The notes: generated from the sequence alone by a model not told the origin. Counted from the first letter of the stretch, positions 1-8,102 are shown. The stretch: DNA of 16,755 bases from Methanobrevibacter sp. (GCA_009777005.1 WRMT01000023.1:1-16755); one strand, 5' to 3'. Translations and numbers: made by a program.

Positions 1-169
1 AAATATTATTTTAATCTAATATCTTTTATTTAAAACATATTGCCAAAGTATTAATTTATCTAACTATTGTAAAAAAAAATTATAATATATATTTTATTTA
101 AATATTTAATTATTTATAATTATTTATTTTGAAAAATATCTTTAATTTAACAAGCACATACTGATAAAA

Positions 170-1060
170 ATGAAATTTAAACCTCAAATTAGTATGGAAA
201 TTAACCAGAAGGGCTATAGCTATAAACTATTGGACTCTTTAGAAAAAATATCTAAAACACTTTCTCAAAGAAGAGCTGCTAAAGAGTTGAAGATTTCTCA
301 TTCAGTTTTAAACCGTAGAATCAAAAATAGTGAAAAAAAGCTAGGGTTTGAATTGATTAAAGTCATTGGTTCAAAATCTTACTTAACTACTGAAGCTATT
401 CAAATACTGGAACAATATCAAAAATATAAAGGTTCTGTAGCTGAAAACGATAAAATAGCTATTGCTGGTGGACATATAATTACTGGTCTTTTAGATTCTA
501 TTAGTGACGAGTTACCATTTGAAATTGATGTTTATAGCAGTAGTGATATTAATGCGTATAAATTAGCTAAAAAAGGATTTGTAGATTTTTTAGCTTTAGA
601 TGATCCACAAATAGCTTTTTTGAATGATTTAGATTTTACTCCAATTGCATATGATTATCTTGTTTTAGTTTCAAATGATGTTTCAAAAGAAAGGATAGCT
701 AATCTTAAAGATTTAAATGATTTAAATTTTATTTCAGTTAATGGATCCTCACAAAGATTTGCTTGGAATACCTTACATGAAAATAATGTTTCATTTAATA
801 TTATTCAAGAAGTGAAATCAGAACTTGATGCATTTAAAATAGTTAAAAATTCTCAAAACTTATATACTTTTTTAAATGCTAGCTATTTTAAAGGAAATAA
901 TGTCTTAAAAGATGAAACAAAACATGTTATAAGTTTAGTCCAAACTAACACTTCAAAAAAAGAAACAAATGAGTTTATTGAATATATATTAGGTAAAGGA
1001 CAAAAATTAATAGCTAATCAAGGTTTTACACCTATAAAACCATGGAAAATCTCTAAATAG
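170..1060 (+). CDS. LysR-type transcriptional regulator with periplasmic-binding-protein-like domain
   Basis: A 296-aa DNA-binding regulator. Residues about 22-80 form a winged helix-turn-helix of the LysR/ModE type: the segment SQRRAAKELKISHSVLNRRI followed by an EKKLGFELI turn is the typical recognition-helix and wing pattern. Residues about 93-290 look like the PBP-like ligand-binding domain found in archaeal one-component regulators (alternating strands, e.g. IAIAGGHII and DFLALDD). The ligand cannot be read from the sequence. No membrane segment or signal peptide is seen. The ATG at 170 is preceded by TGAT at 162-165, a partial match to the archaeal GGTGAT site; a downstream Met at residue 9 is an alternative start. 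The gene stands alone; the next gene starts 380 bp downstream behind arrays of repeats that could be its operator. Family assignment is firm, target unknown. Confidence 0.8.
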   Translation: MKFKPQISMEINQKGYSYKLLDSLEKISKTLSQRRAAKELKISHSVLNRRIKNSEKKLGFELIKVIGSKSYLTTEAIQILEQYQKYKGSVAENDKIAIAGGHIITGLLDSISDELPFEIDVYSSSDINAYKLAKKGFVDFLALDDPQIAFLNDLDFTPIAYDYLVLVSNDVSKERIANLKDLNDLNFISVNGSSQRFAWNTLHENNVSFNIIQEVKSELDAFKIVKNSQNLYTFLNASYFKGNNVLKDETKHVISLVQTNTSKKETNEFIEYILGKGQKLIANQGFTPIKPWKISK

Positions 1061-1143
1061 ATAACTAAATCAAAAATTTAAAATTTCAAAGTAAAATAAA
1101 TAATTCCATCTTAAATTTTAAGACCTCTATTATTTTAAGTTTG

Positions 1144-1284
1144 TAGGAAAAATACTTCAATTTACTAAAAAATACTTTCAAATTACTAGGAAAAATACTT
1201 CAATTTACTAAAAAATACTTTCAAATTACTAGGAAAAATACTTCAATTTACTAAAAAATACTTTCAAATTGCTAGGAAAAATAT
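1144..1284. repeat. Tandem repeat, 3 x 43 bp plus partial unit
   Basis: Units begin with TAGG at 1144, 1187, 1230 and (partial) 1273, exactly 43 bp apart and almost identical. Each unit is two related half-units of 22 and 21 bp (TAGGAAAAATACTTCAA... and TAAAAAATACTTTCAAA...), so the array is effectively six copies of a ~21.5-bp motif, about two helical turns. It lies between the LysR-type regulator and the nucleoside kinase gene and contains no open frame. A regulator-binding array is possible; simple replication-slippage expansion is the null. Confidence 0.9.
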
Positions 1285-1344
1285 AATAAGTACAGAAAAA
1301 ATAAGATAAAAATAGCTAATTTTATAAATCTTATTAAATTTTTA

Positions 1345-1414
1345 TTAAATTATATTAATAATTAAACTTTTATTAAATGTTAAATTGTATTAATAATTAA
1401 ACCTTTATTAAATG
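1345..1414. repeat. Direct repeat, 2 x 35 bp
   Basis: Two adjacent 35-bp units (1345-1379 and 1380-1414) differ at only two positions by eye. Each contains ATTAATAATTAAAC and TTTATTAAATG. They end 27 bp before the TTG start of the kinase gene, so one or both probably overlap its promoter. No other gene is seen in 1061-1441. Confidence 0.85.
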
Positions 1415-1441
1415 AGTATTAATAAATTGTAGGGGATTTCA

Positions 1442-2362
1442 TTGAGTAAAAATCAAGATCTTTTAGTAATAGGGCATACTGCCTTGGATTATATAATAAA
1501 AGTTGAAAAATTTCCAGTAGCTAATACAGCAGCAACCATTGAAAATATGAAGAATTTTCATGGGGGAGCAGCAGCTAATGTAGCTATGGTTGGAGGAACT
1601 TTAGGTCTTAAAACATCTCTTGTGTCTGCAGTTGGAGCTAATTTTTTAGATTCAGATTATCATATGAAAATGAAAGAATTAAACATTAACACTGACTCTA
1701 TGATTGTGGTTGAAGATGAAGAAACACCAACAGCTTTTGTTATGACTGATAAAAATCATGACCAAGTCTTTTATTTTTATTGGGGAGCTGGGAAAAATTT
1801 TGAACACAGCAATCCTCCGAAAAAAGCTATTGAAAAAACCCAAGCAGTCCATTTAGCTACAGGAAGCCCTGAATTTAACTATAACTCTAGTATTATAGGA
1901 AAAAAAGAAGATAAAATAGTTTCCTTTGACCCAGGTCAAGATTTACATATGTACAGTAGTGAAAAACTTGAAAAAGTTATAAACAATTGTACCATACTTT
2001 TTGGAAATCACCACGAAATTAAAAGAATATTAAAGTCATTAGCTACTGATATAAATGGATTAAAAGGTTTAGGACCAAAAATAGTGGTTAAAACTTGTGG
2101 AAAGGATGGAAGTATTGTTTACAGCCCAGATAAGAAAATAAAAGTAGATTCTATTTATCGCCCAGCTATTGATCCAACTGGAGCTGGAGACTCCTATAGA
2201 GCAGGATTTTTGTATAGCTATTTAAATGGAAATTCATTAGAAAAATGTGCTAAATTTGCATCTTCAGTTTCATCATTTATTGTAGAAAAAGAAGGATGTC
2301 AAACCAATATACCTAGCTATGAAGAAGTAAAAGATAGAATGAATAATTTTTATAATAAATAA
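1442..2362 (+). CDS. PfkB-family nucleoside kinase (MJ0406-like)
   Basis: A 306-aa cytosolic sugar/nucleoside kinase of the ribokinase (PfkB) fold, expected to move a phosphate from ATP to the 5'-OH of a nucleoside. Visible hallmarks are the N-terminal GHTALDYI segment, the di-glycine motif HGGAAANVA at about 40-48, and the C-terminal signature DPTGAGDSYRAGF from residue 244, whose Asp250 is the catalytic base of the family. From memory, GHTALDYI, VEKFP, DPGQDL and GCQTN closely match the Methanocaldococcus nucleoside kinase MJ0406, which favours nucleoside over fructose-phosphate as substrate; this rests on recall, not a search. The start is TTG at 1442, supported by GGGGAT at 1432-1437; no in-frame ATG fits. 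The gene is monocistronic, preceded by two repeat blocks. Length is normal for the family. Confidence 0.88.
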   Translation: MSKNQDLLVIGHTALDYIIKVEKFPVANTAATIENMKNFHGGAAANVAMVGGTLGLKTSLVSAVGANFLDSDYHMKMKELNINTDSMIVVEDEETPTAFVMTDKNHDQVFYFYWGAGKNFEHSNPPKKAIEKTQAVHLATGSPEFNYNSSIIGKKEDKIVSFDPGQDLHMYSSEKLEKVINNCTILFGNHHEIKRILKSLATDINGLKGLGPKIVVKTCGKDGSIVYSPDKKIKVDSIYRPAIDPTGAGDSYRAGFLYSYLNGNSLEKCAKFASSVSSFIVEKEGCQTNIPSYEEVKDRMNNFYNK

Positions 2363-2433
2363 TAAGTAAATAACTTCAAAAATCTAATAAAAACAAACTT
2401 AAATCTAATTCGAAATGTATCACTATATTTTAA

Positions 2434-2577
2434 TTAATCGAAAAATCTTGAAATAGCTGAAACAGGACAATTATTCTTAGATTTCCAAATAAAAATATTA
2501 CCTCCTATTAATTCAATTCTATGTTTTAAAGGATGAAATTTGAAAATAGAATTAGAACCTATGCAAATTATAATATA
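2434..2577 (-). pseudogene. Possible C-terminal remnant of a LysR-type regulator
   Basis: A 47-codon open stretch on the minus strand ends in TAA (2434-2436) and has no start codon. It reads like protein rather than random AT-rich sequence: KFHPLKHRIELIGG, then IFIWKSKNNCPVSAISRFFD. The last part resembles the final strand and helix of LysR substrate-binding domains (a charged residue, then SPAAQAFIDFL-like). If so, it is the tail of a lost regulator. The rest of 2363-2675 holds only AT-rich sequence and an 8-bp inverted repeat (2515-2522/2546-2553). The call is weak and rests on composition and a short motif. Confidence 0.35.
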
Positions 2578-2618
2578 TTATAAGATAGAATTACAAGTTA
2601 AAATAAGAATAAAAATAG

Positions 2619-2629
2619 TTATATAAATA
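2619..2629 (+). promoter_or_regulatory. TATA-box candidate for the AAA ATPase gene
   Basis: TTATATAAATA fits an archaeal TATA box. Transcription would start near 2650, about 25 nt upstream of the GGTG ribosome-binding motif (2664-2667) and the ATG at 2676. Confidence 0.5.
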
Positions 2630-2675
2630 CTTCATATATATAATAGTAATAAAATATTTTTTTGGTGTATGAAAA

Positions 2676-3881
2676 ATGGAGGATATGATCAATCCTTTTA
2701 ACCCTGATAGTCCAGTTGCTCCTGAAAATTTTGAAGGAAGAAAAGAAATTTTAAAGAGCAATATAAAAATATTAGAACAAACTAAGTTTGGAAACCCTAA
2801 ACATTTTTTTATTACAGGACTCCGAGGAATGGGTAAATCATCCTTAGCTAGTTATTTTAAAGATTATGCTGAAAAAAAATTAAAATATGTGGGAGTACAT
2901 ATTTATAATGATGGAGTTCATGATATTGATTCATTAATAAAACAAATTATTGAATCTTTATTAAATAATATACAGAAAGAATCATTTTTTGATAAAATAT
3001 TTAATAAATTTTAAGATCATGTGGAAAGTGTTAATCTTTTTGGAACATCCTTTAAATTCAAACCTTCAGAAAATATGCTTGATTATATAAAAGAAAACTT
3101 TGCAACCTCACTAGTAGGTATGTTAGGTAATTTTGATAATAAAAATGGTTTAGTGATAATAATTGATGATGTTAATGGATTGAGTAATACTTCTGATTTT
3201 GCAAATTGGTATAAAAGCTTTGCAGACACTTTAGCTACAAATTATAGAGATGAATCTCCAATTATCATGGCTTTAGCTGCATATCCTGAAAAATTACAAA
3301 TGCTTCATGAACATAATCCCTCCTTCACACGACTATTTTCACATATTGAACTTAAAGGATTGTTAAATAAAGAAATTTCTGATTTTTTCACTAATGCATT
3401 TAATAAAATGGGAATGTCAGTGGATGAAGAAGCTATGAAAACCATGGTAAAATATTCATCGGGTTTACCTAATATGATGCAAGAAATTGGAAATGGTATC
3501 TTTTATATGAGAAATAGAGATAAAAATATTATTACTAAAGATGATGCTTTCTCTGGAGTATTGTTTGCAGGAGATGAGATAGGGAAAAAATACTTGCAAC
3601 CTTTGTTAGATAGCTCAATTCGTAGCCCACAGTACTTGGATATATTTGAAAGAATAGCTAAAGATGTTTTTTCTAAAAATTCTAATGGTGAGTATTTTTT
3701 TAGGAAAAAAGATTTTTCAGAAAAATTAAATGATGATGAAGCCAAAGTATTTACTGATTTTTTAAAAAGAGCTAGGAAACTTAAAATATTAGAATATTAT
3801 GGACCTAAAAAAAGTGGACACTATAAATTCACCAACAATTTATATCCTATTTATTTAGCTATACAATCACTTAGAAAATAA
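2676..3881 (+). pseudogene. Archaeal AAA+ ATPase gene interrupted by an in-frame TAA
   Basis: One continuous frame of 401 codons carries a single internal TAA at 3012-3014. The first part (2676-3014, 112 aa) holds the FEGRKEIL start typical of archaeal AAA/Orc-like ATPases and the Walker A motif GLRGMGKSS (residues 48-56). The second part (open from 3015; first possible start GTG at 3021, 286 aa) holds Walker B as LVIIIDD and the C-terminal helical and winged-helix-like region. Since Walker A and B fall in different pieces, neither piece should hydrolyse ATP alone. The first start is well supported (GGTG at 2664-2667), whereas the GTG at 3021 has no ribosome-binding site, so independent expression of the second part is unlikely. 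The second part has no further stop, which suggests a recent mutation, a sequencing error or, less likely, stop readthrough. Such ATPases are common accessory genes of uncertain role. Confidence 0.8.
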
Positions 3882-3956
3882 GAAAAAATCTCTAGGAACC
3901 AGCAAAACAATCACTTAAAACATTTGATGCTTTTAATTACTGAATTTCATTGTTTT

Positions 3957-4562
3957 TTAAAGATAATCCCCAAAATTAGGGGCTTCGTTTAACTTATAAA
4001 AATAAGGAGGAAGTATAGGTTTTATAATCTTAAAATTTTTTCCTTTATTTTCAATTATACTATCAATTAATTTTCTTTGGGATTTTTTTTCAAAATTTGC
4101 AATAGGAAGTCTGATTCCTTCATCCGATTCAACAGAACAGCTCATTAAATATTCTTCTAATAATTTTTTTTGAGTAAACTCAAAATTAAAATGTTTAATT
4201 TTAAGACTAGATCTTATAAACTGCGATTTAGAACCTATTGTAGATTTTTTAGTATTGAAATAATCACAAATATCATCCATGGTTATATGTGGAGTGAATT
4301 TTTTATCAAATAAAAAATTTATATGGGCTACAACATGAATCATAGCAGATGCCCAAATTGTGAGTTTTCCTCTTTTAAAAGGGACTTCTCTTTTTCTACC
4401 TAATTTTTTTACAATATTAGAACACAATTGGCAACATTCATCATCGAGAAACATTTCAGAAAAATCATGCACCATCTTTAATAATTGCTCTTCTTTTTCT
4501 ATAATCACTTCCTCTTTAGCCATTAAACCCTTTCCACAATTATCTTTAAAAAAATTATACAT
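3957..4562 (-). CDS. DUF6398-like protein
   Basis: A 201-aa protein of unknown function, convergent with the ATPase gene. Its middle region (about residues 62-122) carries RGKLTIWASAMIHVVAHINF, then FLFDKKFTPHITMDDICDYF and KKSTIGSKSQFIR. I recognise this as DUF6398: a conserved RGK-WA helix followed by a segment resembling a helix-turn-helix (DICDYFNTKKSTIGSKSQFI). DNA binding is plausible but inferred. A CCQLC cluster at 43-47 could bind metal but lacks a visible second pair. Two starts are possible: the ATG at 4562 has no ribosome-binding motif, while the internal ATG at 4523 (Met14, MAKEEVI) follows GGAAAGGG on its strand and may be the true start. A TATA-like TTAATATATT near 4605 would serve either. 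Confidence 0.6.
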   Translation of the reverse strand: MYNFFKDNCGKGLMAKEEVIIEKEEQLLKMVHDFSEMFLDDECCQLCSNIVKKLGRKREVPFKRGKLTIWASAMIHVVAHINFLFDKKFTPHITMDDICDYFNTKKSTIGSKSQFIRSSLKIKHFNFEFTQKKLLEEYLMSCSVESDEGIRLPIANFEKKSQRKLIDSIIENKGKNFKIIKPILPPYFYKLNEAPNFGDYL

Positions 4563-4703
4563 TGTCTAATAAATACTTATAGCTATGCAATAATTAATAT
4601 TTTTTTTACAAATATATTAACTTAAAGTTTTTGATATTTTTATTTTGTGTGATATTATCAAAATTTTACCTCTTAAAAATAATATGGAATATGTCATATA
4701 TTC

Positions 4704-4998
4704 AAAATAATAATAAACCTAAAAAACAAAAATAAACCTAAAAAATAATAACAAATCTAAAAAACAAAAATAAACCTAAAAAATAATAACAAATCTAAAA
4801 AACAAAAATAAACCTAAAAAATAATAACAAATCTAAAAAATAAAAATAAACCTAAAAAATAATAACAAATCTAAAAAATAATAACAAATCTAAAAAATAA
4901 TAACAAATCTAAAAAACAAAAATAAACCTAAAAAATAATAACAAATCTAAAAAATAATAACAAATCTAAAAAACAAAAATAAATCTAAAAAATAATAA
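4704..4998. repeat. 19-bp tandem array, about 15 units, two alternating types
   Basis: The T that closes each CCT or TCT falls at 4720, 4739, 4758 and so on to 4986, exactly 19 bp apart for 15 units with no indel. Two unit types occur, one ending in AATAAACCT and one ending in AACAAATCT. Scored as C or T, the order is C C T C T C T C T T T C T T T. There are no spacers, so it is not CRISPR, and all six frames are broken. It sits in the 817-bp gap between the divergent DUF6398-like gene and thiC. The remainder of that gap (4999-5379) is AT-rich leader sequence of thiC. Confidence 0.93.
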
Positions 4999-5311
4999 TA
5001 ATAATATATTCTTCATTTAAATATGTTTTTTTGAATAAAATTTTTGAAAAAGGTGGAATTTGACATCATCTTCTTTTTTGACAGCTGTTATATTTCAAAT
5101 ATACTTTAAAATTATCAATTTCTTTTTAATTTTGGCTTTTAAAATCTTTAATAATTACTATCTACTTTTAATTAATAGATGAATTTATAAACTATAACTT
5201 TATTAATAAATTATATTCAAGCTAAGTTAATTTAAATTCAAATAAACTTTATTTAATTAAATACCGTTTGAATAAAATTTATTTAAGATTTAGAAAATTT
5301 CAAATTTCTAA

Positions 5312-5321
5312 AGATATATCT
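5312..5321 (+). promoter_or_regulatory. thiC: Candidate thiC promoter (palindromic TATA element)
   Basis: AGATATATCT is a perfect 10-bp palindrome 58 bp before the thiC ATG and could be its TATA box, giving a leader of about 35 nt. It is flanked by a repeated GAAAATTT / AAATTTTC motif (5293-5300 and 5339-5346). No TPP-riboswitch (THI-box) consensus is visible in the leader. Confidence 0.35.
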
Positions 5322-5379
5322 AAGCAATATTTCTTGAAAAATTTTCAAATTTATGTATTAAGATAAAAATCGTGATTAT

Positions 5380-6684
5380 ATGACACAAATGGAAGATGCG
5401 AAAAAAGGAACAATTACTGATGAAATGAAAGCAGTAGCTAAAGCAGAAGGAGTTTCACAAGATTTTATAAGAAATTCAGTAGCTGAAGGTAAAATTGTAA
5501 TACCATCAAACGTTAATAGAACTTTAAATCCTTGTGGTATAGGAGAAGGACTTAGAACAAAAGTGAATGCAACAATTGGAACATCCACGGATATTGTTGA
5601 CTTTGATGAAGAGGAAAAAAAAGCCCAAATAGCTATTGAAAATCAAGCTGACAGTTTAATGGAGTTAAGTATTGGTGGAGATTTAGATGAAATCAGAAGA
5701 AGAATATTAAAGCTCTCTGATATTCCTGTTGGAAGTGTACCAATTTATCAAGCAGCTATTGAAACAATACGAAAAACAGGTTCAGCTATTGACATGGATG
5801 AAGAGATAATGTTTAGTACCATTGAAAAACAAGCTAAAGATGGTATTGACTTTATGGCTATTCACTCCAGCGTTAATATTGAAACTCTTGCTAGATTAAA
5901 ACGTCAAGGAAGACAAGGTGGACTAGTTTCTCGTGGAGGAGCATTCATATCTGCATGGATTGTTGAAAATGAACAAGAAAATCCTTTATTTAAAAACTTT
6001 GAATATATATTAGAAATAGCTAAAGAGCATGATGTTGTTCTTTCTCTTGCTAATGCAATGAGAGCTGGTGCAATAGCTGATTCTACTGACAGGGCTCAAG
6101 TTCAAGAACTTATTATCCTTGGAGAATTAGTGGATAAATGTCGTGAGGCAGGTGTTCAATCTATGATTGAAGGACCAGGACATATTCCAATTAATGAAAT
6201 CCCAGCTAATGTTACAATACAAAAGAAAATGTGTGGAGGGGCACCATTTTATATGTTAGGACCTATTGTATGTGATATAGCTCCAGGATATGATCATATT
6301 GTCTCTTCCATTGGTGCAGCTACTTCAGCTAAAGCTGGTGCTAACTTTATTTGTTATGTTACTCCTGCAGAACATTTAGCTCTACCAGGTCCAGAAGACG
6401 TTAAAGCTGGAGTTATTTCAACAAGAATTGGTGCTTATGTTGGAGATATGGCAAAAGGAGTTCATAATGGTGAGAAAGACTTAGCTATGGCTAATGCAAG
6501 AAAATCACTTGACTGGGAAAAACAATATAGTTTAGCTATTTGCCCAGCTGATGCAAGAGCTATTAGAGAAAATAGACCACCAGAAGATCCTGATACCTGT
6601 ACCATGTGTGGAAATTATTGTGCAGTAAAAATAGTTAATGAATGGTTAGACCAAGCTGAACCAGACTTCTTTGATGAAGTCTAA
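5380..6684 (+). CDS. thiC: Phosphomethylpyrimidine synthase ThiC
   Basis: ThiC converts aminoimidazole ribotide to hydroxymethylpyrimidine phosphate, the pyrimidine half of thiamine, using S-adenosylmethionine and a [4Fe-4S] cluster bound by C-terminal cysteines. At 434 aa this is the short form common in archaea and anaerobes. Family landmarks are the N-terminal NVNRTLNPCGIGEGLRTKVN, DLDEIRR, GLVSRGGAF, EGPGHIP, GPIVCDIAPGYDHI and FICYVTPAEHLALP. The C-terminal cluster motif is CTMCGNYC (Cys407, 410, 414), a CX2CX3C spacing, one residue shorter than the bacterial CX2CX4C; I think this is normal for short ThiC. The ATG at 5380 lies 3 nt after GTGAT (5372-5376); Met4 at 5389 is an alternative. 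The gene is monocistronic, with no other thi genes in the window. Confidence 0.97.
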   Translation: MTQMEDAKKGTITDEMKAVAKAEGVSQDFIRNSVAEGKIVIPSNVNRTLNPCGIGEGLRTKVNATIGTSTDIVDFDEEEKKAQIAIENQADSLMELSIGGDLDEIRRRILKLSDIPVGSVPIYQAAIETIRKTGSAIDMDEEIMFSTIEKQAKDGIDFMAIHSSVNIETLARLKRQGRQGGLVSRGGAFISAWIVENEQENPLFKNFEYILEIAKEHDVVLSLANAMRAGAIADSTDRAQVQELIILGELVDKCREAGVQSMIEGPGHIPINEIPANVTIQKKMCGGAPFYMLGPIVCDIAPGYDHIVSSIGAATSAKAGANFICYVTPAEHLALPGPEDVKAGVISTRIGAYVGDMAKGVHNGEKDLAMANARKSLDWEKQYSLAICPADARAIRENRPPEDPDTCTMCGNYCAVKIVNEWLDQAEPDFFDEV

Positions 6685-6765
6685 TTTTCATTACTTTTAT
6701 TATTTTTTAGTTTTACTTTTTTAATTTTCTATTTCTTTTTATTCTAATATTTCTTTTATTTTTTA
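6685..6765 (+). terminator. T-rich terminator region after thiC
   Basis: The 80 bases after the thiC stop contain repeated runs of 4-7 T, the usual archaeal termination signal. The following stretch to 6950 has no open frame and carries three TCATGAT-like palindromic motifs (6770s, 6820s, 6830s) whose role is unclear. Confidence 0.5.
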
Positions 6766-6950
6766 CCTAATCATGATTCATTTTTGATTTTAAAATTTTA
6801 TGTATATTTTCTTTTTAAAATCATGAATAGCATGATTTTATATTTATTTTTAGTAATTTCATGGATTATATCTTATTTTTAGTGATTAATTTTTATAATC
6901 AGAAAACATATTTACTACAAGTATCTGGTTTAGCATATTTTTGCACAACT

Positions 6951-6960
6951 AGTATATATT
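6951..6960 (+). promoter_or_regulatory. TATA-box candidate for the first toxin-antitoxin operon
   Basis: AGTATATATT lies about 25-30 bp upstream of the ATG at 6983, so the transcript would be nearly leaderless. Confidence 0.4.
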
Positions 6961-6982
6961 GAAAAAAAGAAGACAATATATA

Positions 6983-7251
6983 ATGAAAAGTAGATTACTA
7001 GAAAAATACGAAAAATATGGGAAAAAGATATTAATAAGTAAATCCAAAAGAGTTGGGCAATTGTAATCCGTCCAGATAACATAAGAATAGACAACTATAG
7101 AATAGAACCACACATCCACTTTCACGCCCATGGAAAACATTATCCCATTAAATTCAAAGAAATAGAAACTGAGGGTTTAATAATAGATTTACATATTGAA
7201 AAAAATAATGGCATCGATAAAGAAAAACTAATAAAAGAGTCGATATTATGA
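6983..7251 (+). pseudogene. TumE-like toxin gene, frameshifted
   Basis: Two overlapping frames make one small protein of about 89 aa. The first runs from the ATG at 6983 (MKSRLLEKYEKYGKKILISK) and stops at 7064. The second is open from about 7042 to the TGA at 7249-7251 and reads SWAIVIRPDNIRIDNYRIEP, then HIHFHAHGKHYPIKF. Adding one A to the AAAA run at 7046-7049 joins them as KSKKSWAIVIRPDN. The His-rich PHIHFHAHG stretch followed by YPIKF resembles the TumE (DUF6516) toxin family, and the partner downstream is the kind of HTH protein that accompanies it. The stop codon overlaps the next ATG (ATGA at 7248-7251), so translation is coupled. Toxin assignment is moderate; the frameshift may be decay, slippage or an assembly error. 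Confidence 0.6.
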
Positions 7252-7679
7252 TAAAAATAAGATTACTAAGAACAATAAGTGGAAAAGATTTAGTACATGA
7301 ATTTGAAAAAAAATATGATACCCTGGAAAATCTTAAAATAATGTTCCAAGAAGATAATGAAAACATGGAACTTCAAATGTATATAGAAGATTGGGAATAC
7401 TTCTTAAACCACCCCGATGAAATAACAGAGCAAGAAAAAATATTATATAGTGAAAAACCACACTTCACAGAAATAGACTTAGTACTATTAAGTCATATAA
7501 AAAATTATAAAGTAAAATCAATCACAGATCTTGCAAAATACTTCAACAAAGATGTGAGTACAATTCAAAAAAGTGTAAAAAAATTAAAAGAAAGAGGACT
7601 AATAGAATTGGAAGAAGGAAAAGCTAATAACATGAAAAAACCTGTTTTCAATTATGATAAAATAGAAATAACAATATAA
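7248..7679 (+). CDS. HVO_A0114-like winged-helix DNA-binding protein (TumA-type antitoxin)
   Basis: A 143-aa protein. Residues about 85-143 form a MarR-like winged helix: SITDLAKYFNKDVSTIQKSV, then KKLKERGLIELEEG, ending KKPVFNYDKIEITI. The ending KxPVxxYDxIEI is what I recognise from the HVO_A0114 family of putative DNA-binding proteins, often paired with TumE-like genes. The N-terminal 80 residues are acidic and probably bind the partner. The start overlaps the preceding stop by 4 nt (ATGA). Unlike its partner, this frame is intact. Expected role: neutralise the toxin and repress the operon. Promoter binding is inferred. Confidence 0.7.
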   Translation: MIKIRLLRTISGKDLVHEFEKKYDTLENLKIMFQEDNENMELQMYIEDWEYFLNHPDEITEQEKILYSEKPHFTEIDLVLLSHIKNYKVKSITDLAKYFNKDVSTIQKSVKKLKERGLIELEEGKANNMKKPVFNYDKIEITI

Positions 7680-7688
7680 TAATAATTA

Positions 7689-7716
7689 AAAGATAATTAA
7701 AGTTTTAATCATCTTT
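7689..7716 (+). terminator. Hairpin after the TumE/TumA-like operon
   Basis: AAAGATAATTAAA and TTTAATCATCTTT form a ~13-bp stem with one mismatch and a very short loop, 10 nt after the stop codon. No T run follows directly, so it may act as a 3'-end stabiliser instead of a terminator. Confidence 0.4.
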
Positions 7717-7790
7717 CGAGTAAGTTGTTACATAATATGTGATATTTAGAGGTAAACTTTTCTCCTAATTGTTTAAAAAGAATAAGAGAT

Positions 7791-8102
7791 TTGAACATGA
7801 CAGATAGAATAGAAATTGCTAAATCTTTTGCTAAATCAATTAAAAATAATAAAATTAAAAAAGTTGTTTTATTTGGATCTGTTGCACGAGGAGAAGATAA
7901 TGCAGAATCAGATATTGATATTTTAATCGTATCCTCTTTTAGAGAGGATATCTTTGATTTAATCTATAATAAAGTAGTTGAAATATTAATGAAAGATGGA
8001 GAACATATTTCTGCACATATTATATCAGAAGAGAGATTCAATACTAAAAAACATTATTCTTTTTTATCAAATGTGCTTGAAGAAGGTGTTTTGATTGGAT
8101 GA
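7791..8102 (+). CDS. MNT-type nucleotidyltransferase (MntA-like antitoxin)
   Basis: A 103-aa minimal nucleotidyltransferase. The catalytic signature GSVARGEDNAESDIDILIV runs from residue 29; Asp41 and Asp43 are the metal-binding pair of the family (GSxARGxxxxSDxDL). In MntA-HepT (type VII) systems such proteins neutralise a HEPN ribonuclease toxin by adding AMP to it. The stop codon overlaps the ATG of the HEPN remnant downstream by 4 nt (ATGA at 8099-8102), the usual arrangement. The frame can start at TTG 7791 or ATG 7797; the ATG is more likely, and neither has a strong ribosome-binding site. All catalytic residues are present, so the enzyme is probably active even if its partner is not. 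Confidence 0.82.
   Translation: MNMTDRIEIAKSFAKSIKNNKIKKVVLFGSVARGEDNAESDIDILIVSSFREDIFDLIYNKVVEILMKDGEHISAHIISEERFNTKKHYSFLSNVLEEGVLIG

Noticed and set aside
3021..3881. Independent gene starting at GTG 3021
   Set aside because: It continues the same frame as the preceding ATPase fragment, lacks Walker A and has no ribosome-binding site.
4704..4998. CRISPR array
   Set aside because: Repeats are directly contiguous with a 19-bp period and no spacers, and no cas genes are nearby.
4999..5379. TPP riboswitch before thiC
   Set aside because: None of the conserved THI-box segments (CTGAGA, ACCTGA-like) is present in the leader.
5376..5588. Minus-strand open frame of 70 codons inside the start of thiC
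   Set aside because: It is the antisense of the strongly conserved thiC coding sequence, with no ribosome-binding site and no recognisable product.
6983..7251. Programmed -1 frameshift in the TumE-like gene
   Set aside because: The shift site reads TCC AAA AGA, which gives poor re-pairing after a -1 slip, and no downstream stem or pseudoknot is evident; a missing base is simpler.
6949..7366. Minus-strand open frames with hydrophobic translations opposite the TumE/TumA-like genes
   Set aside because: They are complements of lysine-rich coding sequence, which always yields Phe/Leu-rich shadows, and lack start signals.
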